Source: Erythrocercus mccallii (taxonomy: Eukaryota > Chordata > Aves > Passeriformes > Dicruridae). Taken from it: DNA of 64,000 nucleotides. Positions 37,576-50,903 of the stretch are shown here, one piece after another. The notes under the pieces are model-generated. The model did not search any database, was not told the DNA's origin, and saw only the letters and a list, made by a program, of their open reading frames with translations. Location: positions 89,541-153,540 of the forward strand of contig VZRG01000201.1 of the NCBI GenBank assembly GCA_013397435.1, written 5' to 3'. A program made the position numbers and the translations under genes. Position 1 is the stretch's first letter. Every line of letters starts with the position of its first letter.

Positions 37576-40500
37576 ATTAATAAGGTGTAGCCCTTCTGCT
37601 TCCTGAGGCTCTGCAAAAGCATCTTCACTTACAGGGCACAGACGCTGTGAATCCATTTGCTTTTTCACATGGGACAACTCTGAGACTGGGACCCAGAATC
37701 TTCTTGCTTTGGGACATTCTGTAATAAAATACATTTGAGTATAGGGGTTGTTCCATTACAGTATAAAATTCTGGCACCATTTCACACTTAGTCCTTTACA
37801 CCTCTCACTCTAATGCTTTATCTCTTTGGCATTTCAATTCTGGATGTTAAACTGCAGAAAAATGCAACCATCTTTGGAAGTGGTGAAATTCTTTTTAGAT
37901 CCTTACATGTCTTTTGCTATCTGGATAGTTTATTAGCTTAGTTCCACGTGATCAGTCTTGGTTTTCTCTCTTAAATGCCTTGTCTCCTCAAACACATTTC
38001 TCCCACAGTATATTGTCTCTGAGGCAAATTAAAAGGGAACATCCTGAAAGAGGCGTCTCCTCTGGACATAAAGCAGATGATAGGGGATACAGTACCACAA
38101 AGTCACCCCAAGACATATTTATCAGCAGCTTCCTGTGATGGATGTGGGTATTGAGGGAATTAATGGAGGCAGGACTAATGAGGATGGAATCGGTAACTGC
38201 GGTGAGAGTTTGTGTGACAGCAAATTTGATGGTCCAGATTTCATGGTCAAAATTTACAATTAGCAGTCGACTTTATGTGAAATTCACTTAGGGCACCTTG
38301 TTATTTCTATGGTGCTTCCCCTCTGTCATGTTTTCTGTCTCTTGTCTAGTTTGATGTGTCTATTTTAGGGGGAAGTCTGTCAAGGGCTGGCACAGAGACA
38401 GCCACATTTAAAATGGGAAATGAGAGATCATCACAGCATGGAGGCTGAGCTCAGCTGATGGGACTCAGGAACATGAACATCCTAACAAAGTGTTAGAAAA
38501 AGGAATGGAGACCACAGTGCAGATAATCTTACTTCAGTATGTCTGACATAGATCATGTTTCTGTATTGCATCCATTACAAGGAATCTCCTGTCTCAGCTG
38601 AAGACTGGGAAAAGCTATCTTTGTAATATGAAAGTGCAATAACTGTGTTTTTCTGAATTAATTTATGGTTGTATTATATTCACAAAGTAATTCTTGAAAG
38701 CTTATTTAAACTATTATCCAAAGACTTAAGATTTCTGCAGTGTTAAAATTAAACCAGTTGCCTTAAAATATATAAAAAAATAAAAATAATTTTTAAAAGT
38801 TTACTTTTAGAAAACCAAACCAAACCAAAACTCTTCCCCTGAAAATTTAGTTTCTTAACCAGGAATAAGGTAAAATTGAGGGTATTATTCTTCAAATGAC
38901 CATTTCTGCAAGGAAGATAGTTTTATCAAAACACTTTTCTTGTGAGTATTAAACAGTTTTTTACAAATTATTCATTCTGACAGCTCAGGCCCATGGAATT
39001 CTTCCTTACCTGATACGGACCTTGAGCAGACATGAGGCAATTATGAAGTTCAGTGGTTTGGAAGAAGACACAGGGTGGGGCATCCTGTTTGCAGCAGCAC
39101 ATCACTACAGCCAAACATTTTGGTACCACTCTGATTTTACATATTGTTAAAACCAGTGGTTTGGGAAATTGGAGGGTGAAGGAAAGTTTTTACAGACTGT
39201 GAATCCTTTCTCCTTCTCTGGTAGGAGTCCTTGTACCTAAGTTTTATTATCAAACAGTTCAGTCTCCAGATCACTTTTAGAATCTGTGAGGGAGAGGAAT
39301 AGGAGATAACAATACATCTCTCTCAAACCCATTTTAGGATGGGATTAGTAATTTTTTACAATTTGCCTGTTGATCTACATGTATTAGGAGAAACAAAAGC
39401 AATAGTTTAGATTAAATGTCAGGGTTTTTTTCCAGCTACAAATAATAACTGAAAAAGTGACCCTTACATACCATGCTTTTCACATATCTTTTGGAAATCA
39501 TTTTTTTGGCTTCTCTGATGAGAGAGGTAGTGTGATGCAAAAAACAGACTCCTAAGCAAGTGTTCTCAAAGACAGAAACTGATTTGATTTCTAACATAAT
39601 ATTTAGTGTATTTGAGGCAAGAATTTTCTCAAATTTCCATAGGCCATGCTTTTGATATTAACTCTGTATTTGAAAGAGCACTAAATTGAATTAAAAATCA
39701 ATATCAGGTCATTGAATGAAAAACTATTATGTTGGAGAAGTACCAATCCTCAAAAGCAAAATGTACTTCACTTTTGAAAAAAATAAGTTATTTATCTTAA
39801 TTTGAAAAAATGTTATTATTTTCATATTTTTGGGTGCTGTTTCCCAATGTGAGTACAATGGTAGGTGAGACCATTCAATTAAGAGATTCAATTAAGGCCT
39901 GATCTCATAGCTTTAAATTGAAATGGTCTTATCTAGCTGTGAAATTAATTTTTATAAAATTGTTTATTTGTTAAGTAGGTTATGTGCTGGCTCATTGGGT
40001 AAAATTAAAACATATTTGAATGCCTTTTTTGTATCAGGTTTTTATATTTACATAGTAAATCCTATTCATAGAATTTTTTCCTATGAATAATAGTAGTAGA
40101 ATCCTTTTTCATTTTTTCTCTCTGATTAAGAGAAAATGCTAAACACTGAGCAGTGAATGACAAAAGAAAGTACTGTTTTATGCTAATGGACATCTAAAGC
40201 AGCCCATGAGAGAGAAACAATCGAGAACTACTGAAAATGAAGTCTCACAGAGATTATGCTAATGGAAATTTTAATTTTAAAAAGATGAATTATGATTTTT
40301 TTCCTACTGAAGTATTGTAATTACTGTAACAGTGAAGCAATAAACAGAATCTAATGACTGATCCTATCTTGTATAACTTTATAGTCTTTATATAACAAAA
40401 ATATTACATGAATTTTCATCTATAAGAAGACTGGTGTGATCATTATAAATCAAATTGAATAGGATAGATATGACCAATATACTTGTGCAAAAACTCCAGA

Positions 40501-40959
40501 GAACTGGAAGCTGCTTACTGGGAAGCCAATAGATCTTTGAAGGGAGACTCCGGGAACAGAGAGAAATGGTGTGAGCCCCAGTAGTACCTTTAATGAAGAG
40601 GAGAATTGATGAACACATGGATAAATAGTGGGTGTGTGCCAAGGTATCCTTTGGAAAAGAATTCAACCTTTAAATGCCTGCCGGGATACTTTGAAGAACC
40701 AAAAAATATGTGGACTTAATAATAATATATTTATTTGGACCTGTTAATATATTTTCTCAGCTTCCAAAAGATATACAAGAAAAAGCCAAAGAAAGACATA
40801 AAGTAATCTTCCCAAAATAAAGCTACTGCAGTATAAAATGGGAGTTCCTTTTCTGGTTGAATTATTTGTTAATTGTTAGGAAAATGGGGATAGCAGGAAA
40901 CAATCCTATTTACAGCATAGGTAGGTTCGTGGCAGAGTTCCCCAGTGTCTATCCTGAGA
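37576..40959. other. Unassigned stretch
   Basis: About 3.4 kb with no recognisable gene. An A-rich segment (38770-38840) and scattered A- and T-runs are the only structure seen. Confidence 0.5.
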
Positions 40960-41745
40960 AAGGGATGTGAATAATGAGGCAAAAATTTGCTAATGATACC
41001 AAGTAATTTATAGTAAGGGAGACAGGGAAGCTGATGGCTTCTGGAAGATATTACAACACTGAACAATGAAGTAAGAAAAAGATAGATGACATTTAATGCA
41101 GGCAAATTTTAAGTGAGGCTCAAGCAGTAACAGTCCAAACTTTACATAGAAAATGATTGCTTTTGATTGGACTGTTATCACTTAGGATCAACACCTGAGG
41201 TTACAATACTGTATAGTGTATAATACAGTATAATTCTGTCAAAATATTAACTTCCTGATAAGCAGTGTCAATAAAGCAAGTGGAATACTTGGCTTATAGG
41301 GAAAAAATAAGTTAAAGAACATAACTATACCACTGCACAGGTCCACAGTATGTCCACACATTTTCTGTAGGGTATGATATTCTCATCTCTGCTTCTTTAA
41401 CTAAGAAAAAAAAAATAAAGAGAGACAGAGACACAGTTTTAGAAACAGAAAAAAAGATGAAATGTCTGCAACAGGTTCTGCATCCTGTGTAAGGCAGGCC
41501 TTTTCAACCTGCAAACAGACAGTTCAGGAAGGCATTACTGAGACCTATTTATTGTCTTTTCCAGTAGAAAACCAAGCTGCCTAATAGAAATGAACCTAAA
41601 GGAAACTAACAAGTGGCAAATTGAAAAAAAAATTGAAAAGAGCAGCTTTCATACAGGATGGAGAATCTTCCCAAGCTGCTATTTACAAGGACAGCTGTCT
41701 GTTTCTGGAAGTCACTGAGTCATCTAAATGGATCTATGATTCTAT
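40960..41745 (+). mobile_element. Ancient CR1-type LINE remnant, RT region to 3' end
   Basis: AAAAATTTGCTAATGATACC (KFANDTK, the family's KFADDTK block) is followed by ATGACATTTAATGCAGGCAA (MTFNAGK, family MKFN.DK). Then come AACTTTACATAGAAAATGAT, GGACTGTTATCACTTAGG (family AVTTQE) and AATAAAGCAAGTGGAATACT. The right end reaches ATCTAAATGGATCTATGATTCTAT, compatible with a CR1 terminus. Order and spacing fit CR1 ORF2, but many stops and shifts indicate great age. The central part (about 41410-41650) is poorly matched. Confidence 0.6.
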
Positions 41746-42829
41746 AAAATGCTGGAGGGAAGGAGAGTATTTTTGGGAAGTATTAGTATTTGCTGCATAA
41801 TTCCACTTCCCAGATAGTCACTGTTGGCCACTGTCAGAGATAAAATCATGGAATAACTGTATCACAGTTCTGACACAATATGCCTATTTTTATACGGTTA
41901 TTATCAGATCTGACCTCCTGCATGCTGTGTTTAAGTGTAGATCACAAAAAGGTCATTATTTTTCCTTTGGAGACAATGCATTAGAGTGATTTAAAAATAG
42001 ATGAAGTATCCAAGAAGCATACTTGAAAAGACCAAAGTCTTTTGTAAAAGCTTCAGAAATTAACAACCTGTATATAGTTTTTGAGGGTGCTTAATCATTA
42101 TACATTCTTTGCAGTATTTTCTTTTAATTCAGAAAAGAAATGTTGCTTAACAAAGCAGAAGTACTGAAAATAATGGGACTTTCATTTACATTTATGAGGT
42201 TTCTCTAATTTTCTGAAAATTTTATAAGTTTTGGTGTATTAAATTACTATGTGCCACTTGTGCTTTTGCAGCTGTTGGTAGTGACTCAATTCAACTGTGC
42301 TTAAGTGCTTAGCACTACTTGAAAGTGGCTCATGGTTTCTGAGACATCTTCAAGGGTCTGGCAGATACAACACAAAGGTTAAGCCAGACATTTCTGTAAT
42401 AGGAACCTGAAATCAGACATGATAATATCTGTAGCACAGCAAATGGTGCCAATGATTAACTGCAACATAATTGTCTCTTTTGCACCAATCATCCCTTGAG
42501 ATGTGACTTAGCCCAAAATATCAGTGAAAAAAAATCTCCATTTGAATTAAGAATGTGTAAATGGACAATCACTTACATTCTTCATTTTTGTTAGAATGCC
42601 ACATTGGTCATATGTCCAAATACAAAACCAAAAATGTTCAGGCCTAATGTCCATTGCTAACTTTGTGACTCTTTTTTTGTTCTTTTTCTAAATAACATCT
42701 TTTTCTCTTTCTGTAATGTGATAAAATGTGCAGAATCTATTTGTTGGACAAAATGATTAGAGTTCTCTATCAGTTTTTAATGGAGTATACCAGCATAAAA
42801 GTTAATTTTTTATTTATTAGTAGAGATAT
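41746..42829. other. Unassigned stretch
   Basis: Nothing recognised up to the LTR's left target duplication at 42825-42829. Confidence 0.5.
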
Positions 42830-43543
42830 TCTCCTGGTTTGGGAAGACAGGTATCTGCTAAGGAAAGCTGGAGTTTCCCTTGAAATGGAGATTGTAAACC
42901 CCCTCCCTCCAAATTATTACAATTCTTCAATTAAGGGCTTTCAGGCAAAGATTTGGGAATAGGAATAACAGTTCTTTACCAGGAATATTAAAAAATACAA
43001 ATGTAGTACTACAAGAAGACAAACAAATAAACAAGAAATCCTAGAAATCCTGACATAGTCAGGAATATGACCTGACACCCTGTTGGTCAGGGTGTTTGGA
43101 AGCAGTCCTCCTGGAGAAACAGATGTGGTTCTGTTGGAGTAGAGATGATCCCATCAAAAACAAGGGTCCAGTGGTACTGAGATGGGTCTGATCTTCCTCT
43201 GGAGTCTAGTGGAGAACAGGATGCCTGGTGTTCCTGAGTCTCTGCTTTTGCCTAGGTAGGAGAGCTGGGTCGCCCCCCCTCACTGAGTGGAGCATCTCAC
43301 AACAGGATGGTGTAATGTGTCATGTCACTGGTGAGCCTTAATGGCCCATTAACAGCAGATAACACCCAGAGGGTGGTGAAAGGGATAAGAAACACTGCCC
43401 CACCCAGTTTTAACAGCTGAGCCATTATCAGAAGGCACCTGCCCCTTTCCCCCCAGAGTTACAAGAGATAAAGAAAAACATTTCCCCAACTGCTTTCAAC
43501 AGATGAAATAGAATACACATTTTTGATTCCATTACCCAAGACA
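42830..43543. mobile_element. Solo LTR of an endogenous retrovirus with 5-bp target duplication
   Basis: A 714-bp segment starting TCTCCTGGTTTGGG and ending ACCCAAGACA is flanked on both sides by GATAT (42825-42829 and 43544-43548). The left end departs from canonical TG by one base; the right end is CA. The internal sequence, with TATCTGCTAAGGAAAGCTGG near the left end and GGCCCATTAACAGCAGATAA at about 43345, resembles LTRs I know from songbird genomes. It differs from the family at 11977, 50347 and 60373. No internal retroviral gene sequence adjoins it. A 5-bp duplication is usual for ERVL and some other vertebrate retroviruses. Orientation could not be decided: I saw no unambiguous promoter or poly(A) signal. 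Confidence 0.75.
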
Positions 43544-43942
43544 GATATATTCCAGTAGAACAACTTCAAGGAATCAAGCAATAATGAGAACTTGTCTTTA
43601 ATTAAGCATTTCACTGCATAGAATTCTAGGAAGAAGAATTATAGGGAGCCGTAGATAAATTTAATGAGATTGAGCATTTGAGCTCTACTCCACACAGGTG
43701 GCAGCACCAATATGTGCCACTGACAACAATTAAAGTGTAAACATAGAATGTCATCATTATTTTCTGATATGAACCAAATTTTATGGTGTTCCCATCTTTT
43801 TTGCCTATTTCCACCAGTAAGGCATCTGTTGACTTTCATGTTAACATGATAACCATATAAAACTATTACAAGCCCAGTCATGGAGTTTACCCATTTTCCC
43901 AGAGAAGGATGAATTTTGTAAAAACAGTGTTTCAGAGAGAAA

Positions 43943-43998
43943 ATGTGGGAAATGGATTGAGAAATGTTGAGAATTCTCTACAAATCCATTTCCCACAT
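43943..43998. repeat. Perfect 16-bp inverted repeat, hairpin-forming
   Basis: Arms ATGTGGGAAATGGATT (43943-43958) and AATCCATTTCCCACAT (43983-43998) are exact reverse complements, separated by 24 bases. The spacer holds a smaller palindrome, GAGAATTCTC. Confidence 0.95.
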
Positions 43999-44775
43999 GC
44001 TTCAAAAGACTGTGAGAAAGGTTTGAACACTTCAGCTTCTGAGGTTACTATCAGGACTTGATGAAATCTTTAGTCATACCTCAAACTTTCTGTCTAAGAG
44101 GTTTTTTTCAAAAAAACCCCTTGACGTGACTTAGTGAAAGTTAATAATTTTCTGTGTAACTAGTCCTATACATCAAGAGAAAAAACATAATTTAGTACTC
44201 AATTTGAAAAGAACAGTGTGTAGTGTCTTGTTTAACTAAAAGTGATTCATTAAAAAACAAAATTATCTGGAAAGTTCAGTGGTTAGCGAGTTTTGTCTTC
44301 AGATGAAGATTTTGCCGTATTTTTCACAGGATCTATTTTCTAATCTCAATCACATGGAGGCTCAAAGAATTGTAATGAATACATTAAATTCCCTAGAGAA
44401 AGATTCAGGGGTCTCTGTGCTCAGGGAGCAGTTATGAGTATCTAAAACTATCATATTAAGCATAGTTTATGGCATTACAAAGGGCAAGAATTTCATGAAG
44501 TAATCATATGATTTCCAAGCGTCAAAAATATCATTGCTTCCCACTACTCAAACCTGACAATGTTCAATTTACAAACAGAAATGGCAGTATAGAAAAAATT
44601 CCAAAATTCATAAACAGTTTCTCTGTAAACACTCTCAGTTAACTCCCAACTTCATATTCCCCTTCTTCCCTTCATCCCCCTGCACAACCACTGAGTTGGG
44701 TACCTCATGAAGTCCACAACCTCTCCTGTCTGACAGTTCCGTGGGATATTGACCAGACTAACACACTGTCTTTCT

Positions 44776-44791
44776 TCTCTCTCTCTCTCTC
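44776..44791. repeat. CT dinucleotide microsatellite
   Basis: Eight uninterrupted CT units. Confidence 0.9.
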
Positions 44792-47700
44792 AGACATGTC
44801 TTAAACACCTTTTTCTTCCTAAAGTTAGTTCTTAATCAGGGGGTTGTAATCCACAGACATTGATCCTTCCAGAGCCAAGTGTGCTAGTCTATTTCTACCT
44901 TTTTAAAATCTTAAGGAAACAAAATCTTAGTACGGGAAAATTCCTCTTCTCCAGAGCAGAAAAATCAACTTGAGAAGGAGAACTAATGGGGAATAATTAA
45001 TGATTTTAAGTATCATCTTTGAAGGAAAGGAGAATAACAAATACACTTAGTAAAAATGAATTAAATTAGAGGGAAATTGGCTGTAAATAAATGTAAGATA
45101 CAAATTAGAATAAAATATTTATCTTCATTTTTTATCACCTAGCTATTGAAGATACTAAGGCATTATTCTCAATTTATTGTTTAATGCCTTACTTCCAATT
45201 TTATGTTTTCTATTATTCATAGTATATATTTAACACTTCGGAGTTGCTGATATTCCAGTATGATGAAGAAGCAGGAGCTTAGATTTTCACAACAGAAACA
45301 TCTATACTGTCAATCCCAAGGAGACTCAAACCCACAGAACTCTGCAGATAATCTACCATAACATGCATAACTCCTGCTTTGGTTCTTTAGCAAGCAAATA
45401 TACTGTAGAATGTTATCTACCTGAACAAAGCTAGTATCAACAATCTAAAAGGTGGGATTCACATGATTTTTTTTTGTGATATTCAAATTAATCATGTGTT
45501 CAAAGGCTTCCACAGGCTTCCCCTTTCATCACTGAAGTGAGATTTTTACTTCTGAAGTCTGAGTTATGATACAGACACACCCTAGCACTGTATAGCCTCT
45601 CTAGAATGCTGATGCTGAGCTGTATTTCACTGCCTGGGTGTTTTTTGTAGAATTCAAACTAAAATGAAATGAAATGGTCAATTGTGTTTGTTGAAATATG
45701 TAGTGTGGAGCTAAGAAATATTTAACTATTAATTTTATGCTAAATAAAAAAATAAAAAGCTTACAGTAAGACATCTTAAATATCTTTTTAAAAGGCTAGA
45801 GTATTTATTTAGGTTTTTTTTTTTCTAATGCAGGTGTACTTATAATGTAACCCACAGATGATGCATAACCTTCAACTCTCCTTTAAGAAGTTCTATGTTG
45901 TGAAACACTTGTCAAATTAGTTTGTTTCCAGTTAATTAAAATTAAACCCAGCCGAACCAAAACATTTTCTAATTTGCAGCTCTCCTCCTTAAATCAGTAT
46001 TTTTGAACAATATGAACTGTGTGGTTTAATTAACAGGGAATAAGGCTCTTCAGTTTGGTCCTGTATCACATCTTGCACAAAATAGTGTTTCTAATCCTGC
46101 ATTAATTTACTCCCCACCATGACTAGAGCAGTTCAAAGACAAAAATTAATATTTTCAGGGCTTAGCTATGCACAGTTATCTAGGCTCCTATCTTTTAATC
46201 TTGATTTCCACCCACGACACCACAGCTCCCCAAGCAAGAGGATTAAGAAAATAGGACAGTGAGTGCATTACTATCATTGTACTCTAATACATATGGAAGT
46301 TATTGGAGGATAATATGGTACTTTATCTAACCTCAGCCTGCTCCAAAGTACACTCACCAAGTCACATTTAAATGCCCCACTATGTATGCTATTATTTTGT
46401 CCTTGCACAGTCCTTGACAGCAAAGGGAAATGGTTTGTGAATTTTGACATCCAACTATTACAAAGAGAAGTGAGCTAAGGCATAAGAACCAAGGATTTTT
46501 CCCATTCCTACCCACACAGCCCCTCCAGACCAGTCCTTGGGTGAGTCACCTCAGTGGGGTTGGTATGAGAACAGGGTTAGAAAAAGTCACTTTTGCAGAT
46601 ACCAGTTTAAACACTGGTGCTATGTGCATGTTATTTCTCATTGGTAAGACACTGATGCCTTGCACCTGCAGATTCTGTGATGGCAGCAAAACTGGCATGC
46701 TTTTTGGAATGGCTAGCAGTCCTATTCCACGACCAGTCACAACTTTTGGAAAAAGGGAGTGAATTTCCCTTGGACTGGTTATGCGGTGATGACAGATTTC
46801 CATCCTATTGCCACTGGGTCAGTTAAAGCACGTGGTGTGTGTGAGGCAGCAGGGTAAGATACTCAGCACCAGGTTCAAACATTTCTCACAGTCTTTTGAA
46901 TTAGTCTCTTGATCAACGCAGTCAGTGCAGCCTGGGAGCTGGAAAAGCTGAGTCTCTTGACAATAGACCAGAACTGGGAAGGTGAAAATAGAGTAGGAGA
47001 TTTGGAAGGTGAGATCTTCAGGGACACTGCAATAGAAAAAAAAGCATGTTTTGCTTTGTCTCAGTTCAAGCTGTAACTATTGTCCTGCTGATAGGAACAA
47101 CAGAGTTGTGTTGAGGAACATCAGGAATATATGAGGAACTGACATTTCCTTCTGCTTCTGAATTTCTGTTTCCCAGAGGTTTTCAGATGATCTTTGAAGG
47201 CTTCCATGATGTCCTCCACAAAATGTTCTATTTTGTTTTTCTGTATCTTGAATCAGTGGAAAGTGTTCAAGTGAGAGTCTTTAAAATTGGTGACAGATGG
47301 GGAGTGTAGGGTTTGTCTTTATTAGGGAAGGTGGAGAGCCCTTTATTTACTAAAATATTGTAGATCAGCTTTTATAAATTTAGGTACATGTGTATGCTCT
47401 GATTTCAATACAATGATTTTTTTTGTATTTGACCATGGTGATAAGTAAATATTGAAAATGGTCTACACTCAGTCAAAATAAGAACAGATTAGCACAAAGT
47501 AAGATGCATTTGTCATTATGAGGGAATGTTAGTCTTTCAAAAAATTGACTTTTCCGTGTAAACAAGCTGTGAATTCCTCAAGGGAGTTCTGTTCAGATAC
47601 TTCAACACCAGTCCTAAGAATATAAGGATTACCTCTAGAGTAGCAAGACATTTCTGTGGTCATACCTTGTCCCTAATTACAGAGCAGTTTGCTTTCAAGA

Positions 47701-50700
47701 TGAGTGGTTCTATACAGTCTGGCTGAAGGCATGGGAACTGTTGAGAGGCAGTAGGTTGAGGATGATCAAAATGGCACCAGGGACCCCCTCCCCCTGCCAG
47801 TGACTTATCAGTGTAGCTGACTGCCTGCCACTGCCCTGGCACTCCTTAATACACTGGTATAGACACTGCTTGAGAGATCTGGTGTGCCAATGCTAGGTAC
47901 TCTGGTTTCTCAGGTGCCCTGATCTCCTCAGAGCTCTGAACTAGACCGTGACTACTAATTTTCACAAAGAGCATGTTTTAATGTATATGTTTAATAGGCT
48001 GCCCAAGTTAGGACTAAGCTCACAAGACTGCCTATATCATCCACACAGAAGAAAGCACATCATCAGTTTGATTTGGGGCATGCAAACAAAGCTATATTCT
48101 ATATTGCCATCTAGAGGAACCATTTTTTTAAAGGGGAAAAAAATGTCTCCTGACCAGGGATTCTTCTTTCTCACCAAATTGCATTAAAGTGACTGGCTTC
48201 TACTGGCAGGTCTGCAATCATGACATCATGACTGAGTCTGTCACCCTCACTCAAAGTAAAAAAACAAGAAGTTTTGGTGCTTAAATGGGTCTCTGTGTCA
48301 CTCAGAATCAGATTCTTATCTTCCCTGAAAGAACTTATTTGTAAGAGAATCTGTCTTACCAGGATGGTGACAGCTACTCTGGAGTCTCTGAAGTGCACAG
48401 ACACCAAGGTCTCCATTGTGGCACTGCTATGATTTGGGGCATCTGCCTGCAGACAGCTTATGAACTGCAATTCATGTCAATGAGCCATCTGTATTCCTGC
48501 TTGTTCCTATGCCTTGTACTCTTTAGGTGGAAAAGCAGAAGAAAAGTACTTCCAGCACTGTCTTAAAATTTTCTCTTTTAAAAGGCTGTTGTTTAGTGAA
48601 GGTGGGGTCTATTCTAAGAAAAGCCACATTTCTTATTAACCTGTAGTATTTCCACAACTAATAAACAGAAAACAAAATAATAAAGAAAATAAATATTAAA
48701 AGTGAGATTCATACTTGGATTCTTCATTGCTCAATGCAGTTTGCTCTTACCTGCTGTAGGCAAAAATGTTTCTGCAAAAAGTGTCAGACAACATATGGAA
48801 TCTAAAGTTAGGTGTCAAATCAAACTTTGGCATATAAGATTGTTCATATAGCAGGGAGATATATATGAATGATGCAGGTGCCTGCCACTGTTGGGTAAGA
48901 GCCATGGCTGTGAATAGTGGCTGTTAATGCAATTCCCTCAGCCTCAACTTCCTCACATTTTCCAGCAACATTTGACAACATAAAAGAGAGAAAAATCTCA
49001 TTGGTCAGCCTCCCTTTCAAACTGTCAGACATAGCTGAGACACCTATTCACCTGCCTTTCAGAGAGTTGCTGGATAATTAAGTGCCCTTTCTTCCTCCAG
49101 ATCTTCAAAGATTTTCCTGAAGAAATCCAGGTTGGAGGCTGACTGTGACCTGGAGCCCTTGGAAAATCACTGGAAAGCATTGACTCTAAAATGCTGCTTC
49201 CATTGACTTCCACTGGGAGCAGGGGGAATCGAAGGTAAAGTGATGACAGCACACAGTCAGTAAAAGAAAATGTGTTAGGGTTGAAGTGCCAGTAACTCTG
49301 GAAGAATCCATGCAACATGGATTCAAAAGGGACCTGGAGAAGCTGAGCAACATCAGAAGCAGGAGCACAAAGCCAGAAACAAGAAGAAAAGACAACTTTA
49401 AAAAAAGAGTAGGAAGAAGGAGCTTGAGGAGGTGTTTCTTCATGGTGAATCTTCCTCATCAGAACTGGTAGGCAAAGCTATGTCAATGATAGCAACTTTG
49501 ATTAAAAAATCAAAATGATTTTGACAGCAATATCAGAATTATATCAAATGCAACAAGTAAACTGTTCATTCAATTTAGCTACCCAAGTAGACAGAAGATT
49601 ACATCAAATGAATAATACCTCATGGCAACAGTCAAAAGCACAATAACTTTGAAATGACAAATGGATAACGCAAGGGACCAGGCCAAAGGAGAAAGAGATT
49701 TGCCAATAACAAAGTTGCCAATCGTTGATTATATGAATGCTTCGAATAAGGAGCAAAGACAAAAGAAAACAGGTTAATAGAATTCAGACTTAGAGCTATT
49801 TTCTTGACCTGTTAGTTTAGTTGTGTATTACTGTTTCAAGTAATATATGTGCTGAAAGCAATCTCAATTACAGAATAGCTTAAAAGAAAAAAGGTGTCAA
49901 AAGCAGTGAATACTTGTATTGTTCAAAGAACAAAACCAGCTTCAAAAAGAAGGCAGTAAGCCTTCAAAAAGATGAAAAAGACAGACAGTGATATGAAAAA
50001 TGCACAAGAATGAGAAAGAAGGAAAGAAGGAGTGATCTTTATGACTGGAAGTTTCTCCCAGATCCAGACATAATTCTTGAAAAGGAGAAAGAAGCTCCTC
50101 AGAGAAATGTAGGTCCATATATGAGATATAACAAGTTGAAGTTGAAAGGAAATTCAAAGCCAAATTCAAATCCCTTGGGGAAAAAAAAGATGAGAAGAAA
50201 AGGAGAGAAAGGTATTTTATTCATTATAATGGATAGGATTACACACATAAAATCTTTCAAAATAGTTCAAATGTTTAAGCAGCTGCAATGAAAAACTTTT
50301 ATATTATCTGACAATGAAATGGAATCACATATATTTGAGTCTCTGATGTGCTGGTTTTGGCTGGGGTGAAATCAATCTTCTTCATAGTAGTTAGTATGGG
50401 GCTGTGCTGGAAAGAATGTTGATAAAACAGAGATGTTTCAGTTATTGCTGAACAGGGCTTACACCCAAGGGCTTTTCCGCTCCTCATCCCACCAGCAAGG
50501 AGGCTGGAGGTGCACAAGGAATTGGGAGGGGACACAACCAGGAGAACTGACCTCCACTGACCCAAGGGATATTCTACACTGACATCATGCTCAGCAGTAA
50601 TAGGTGGGAAAAGTTTGGTACCAGGGGCCACTGCTGAGGGACTATCTGGGCATGTTTTGGTCAGTCATGCCCAACTGTTTTTGTTTGCATCACTTGTCTT

Positions 50701-50776
50701 TCGTTTGATTTCAGTCTTTGTGGCTTTAATTTATTATTAAAAATATTGTATTATTATTAAGAAAAAAAAATCCATT

Positions 50777-50782
50777 ATTAAA
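50777..50782 (+). promoter_or_regulatory. Possible poly(A) signal of the LTR (ATTAAA)
   Basis: ATTAAA followed by CTGCTCTTCTCT, at the same place as in the LTR at 60373. Known variant of the AATAAA signal; activity is inferred only. Confidence 0.4.
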
Positions 50783-50860
50783 CTGCTCTTCTCTGAGCTC
50801 CTCAAATTTTCTCACTTTTAAGCTTCCATTTCTCTTCCCCTCATCTTATTGCAGGGGAGG

Positions 50861-50903
50861 AGTGAGTGAGTGAGTGAGTGAGTGAGTGAGTGAGTGAGTG
50901 AGA
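50861..50903. repeat. GTGA tetranucleotide microsatellite inside the LTR
   Basis: About eleven AGTG/GTGA units lie just before the GTGGTGCTTAGTTG end block of the LTR. Confidence 0.95.

Larger units (their letters stand above)
43544..50346. other. Long stretch without recognisable gene
   Basis: About 6.8 kb. It holds a 16-bp stem hairpin (43943-43998) and a CT repeat (44776-44791) but no identifiable gene. The longest open frame in the whole window (49025-49459, minus, 144 codons) lies here without any recognisable domain. A 46546-46803 minus frame overlaps an equally open plus frame. Confidence 0.5.

Noticed and set aside
46541..46803. Opposed open frames (plus 73, minus 85 codons) that look moderately protein-like
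   Set aside because: No known family, no splice signals, neither frame has supporting context.
49025..49459. Longest open frame in the window (144 codons, minus strand)
   Set aside because: No recognisable domain, opposite-strand and overlapping frames are also open, no splice or promoter context. Length is within chance expectation for 64 kb.
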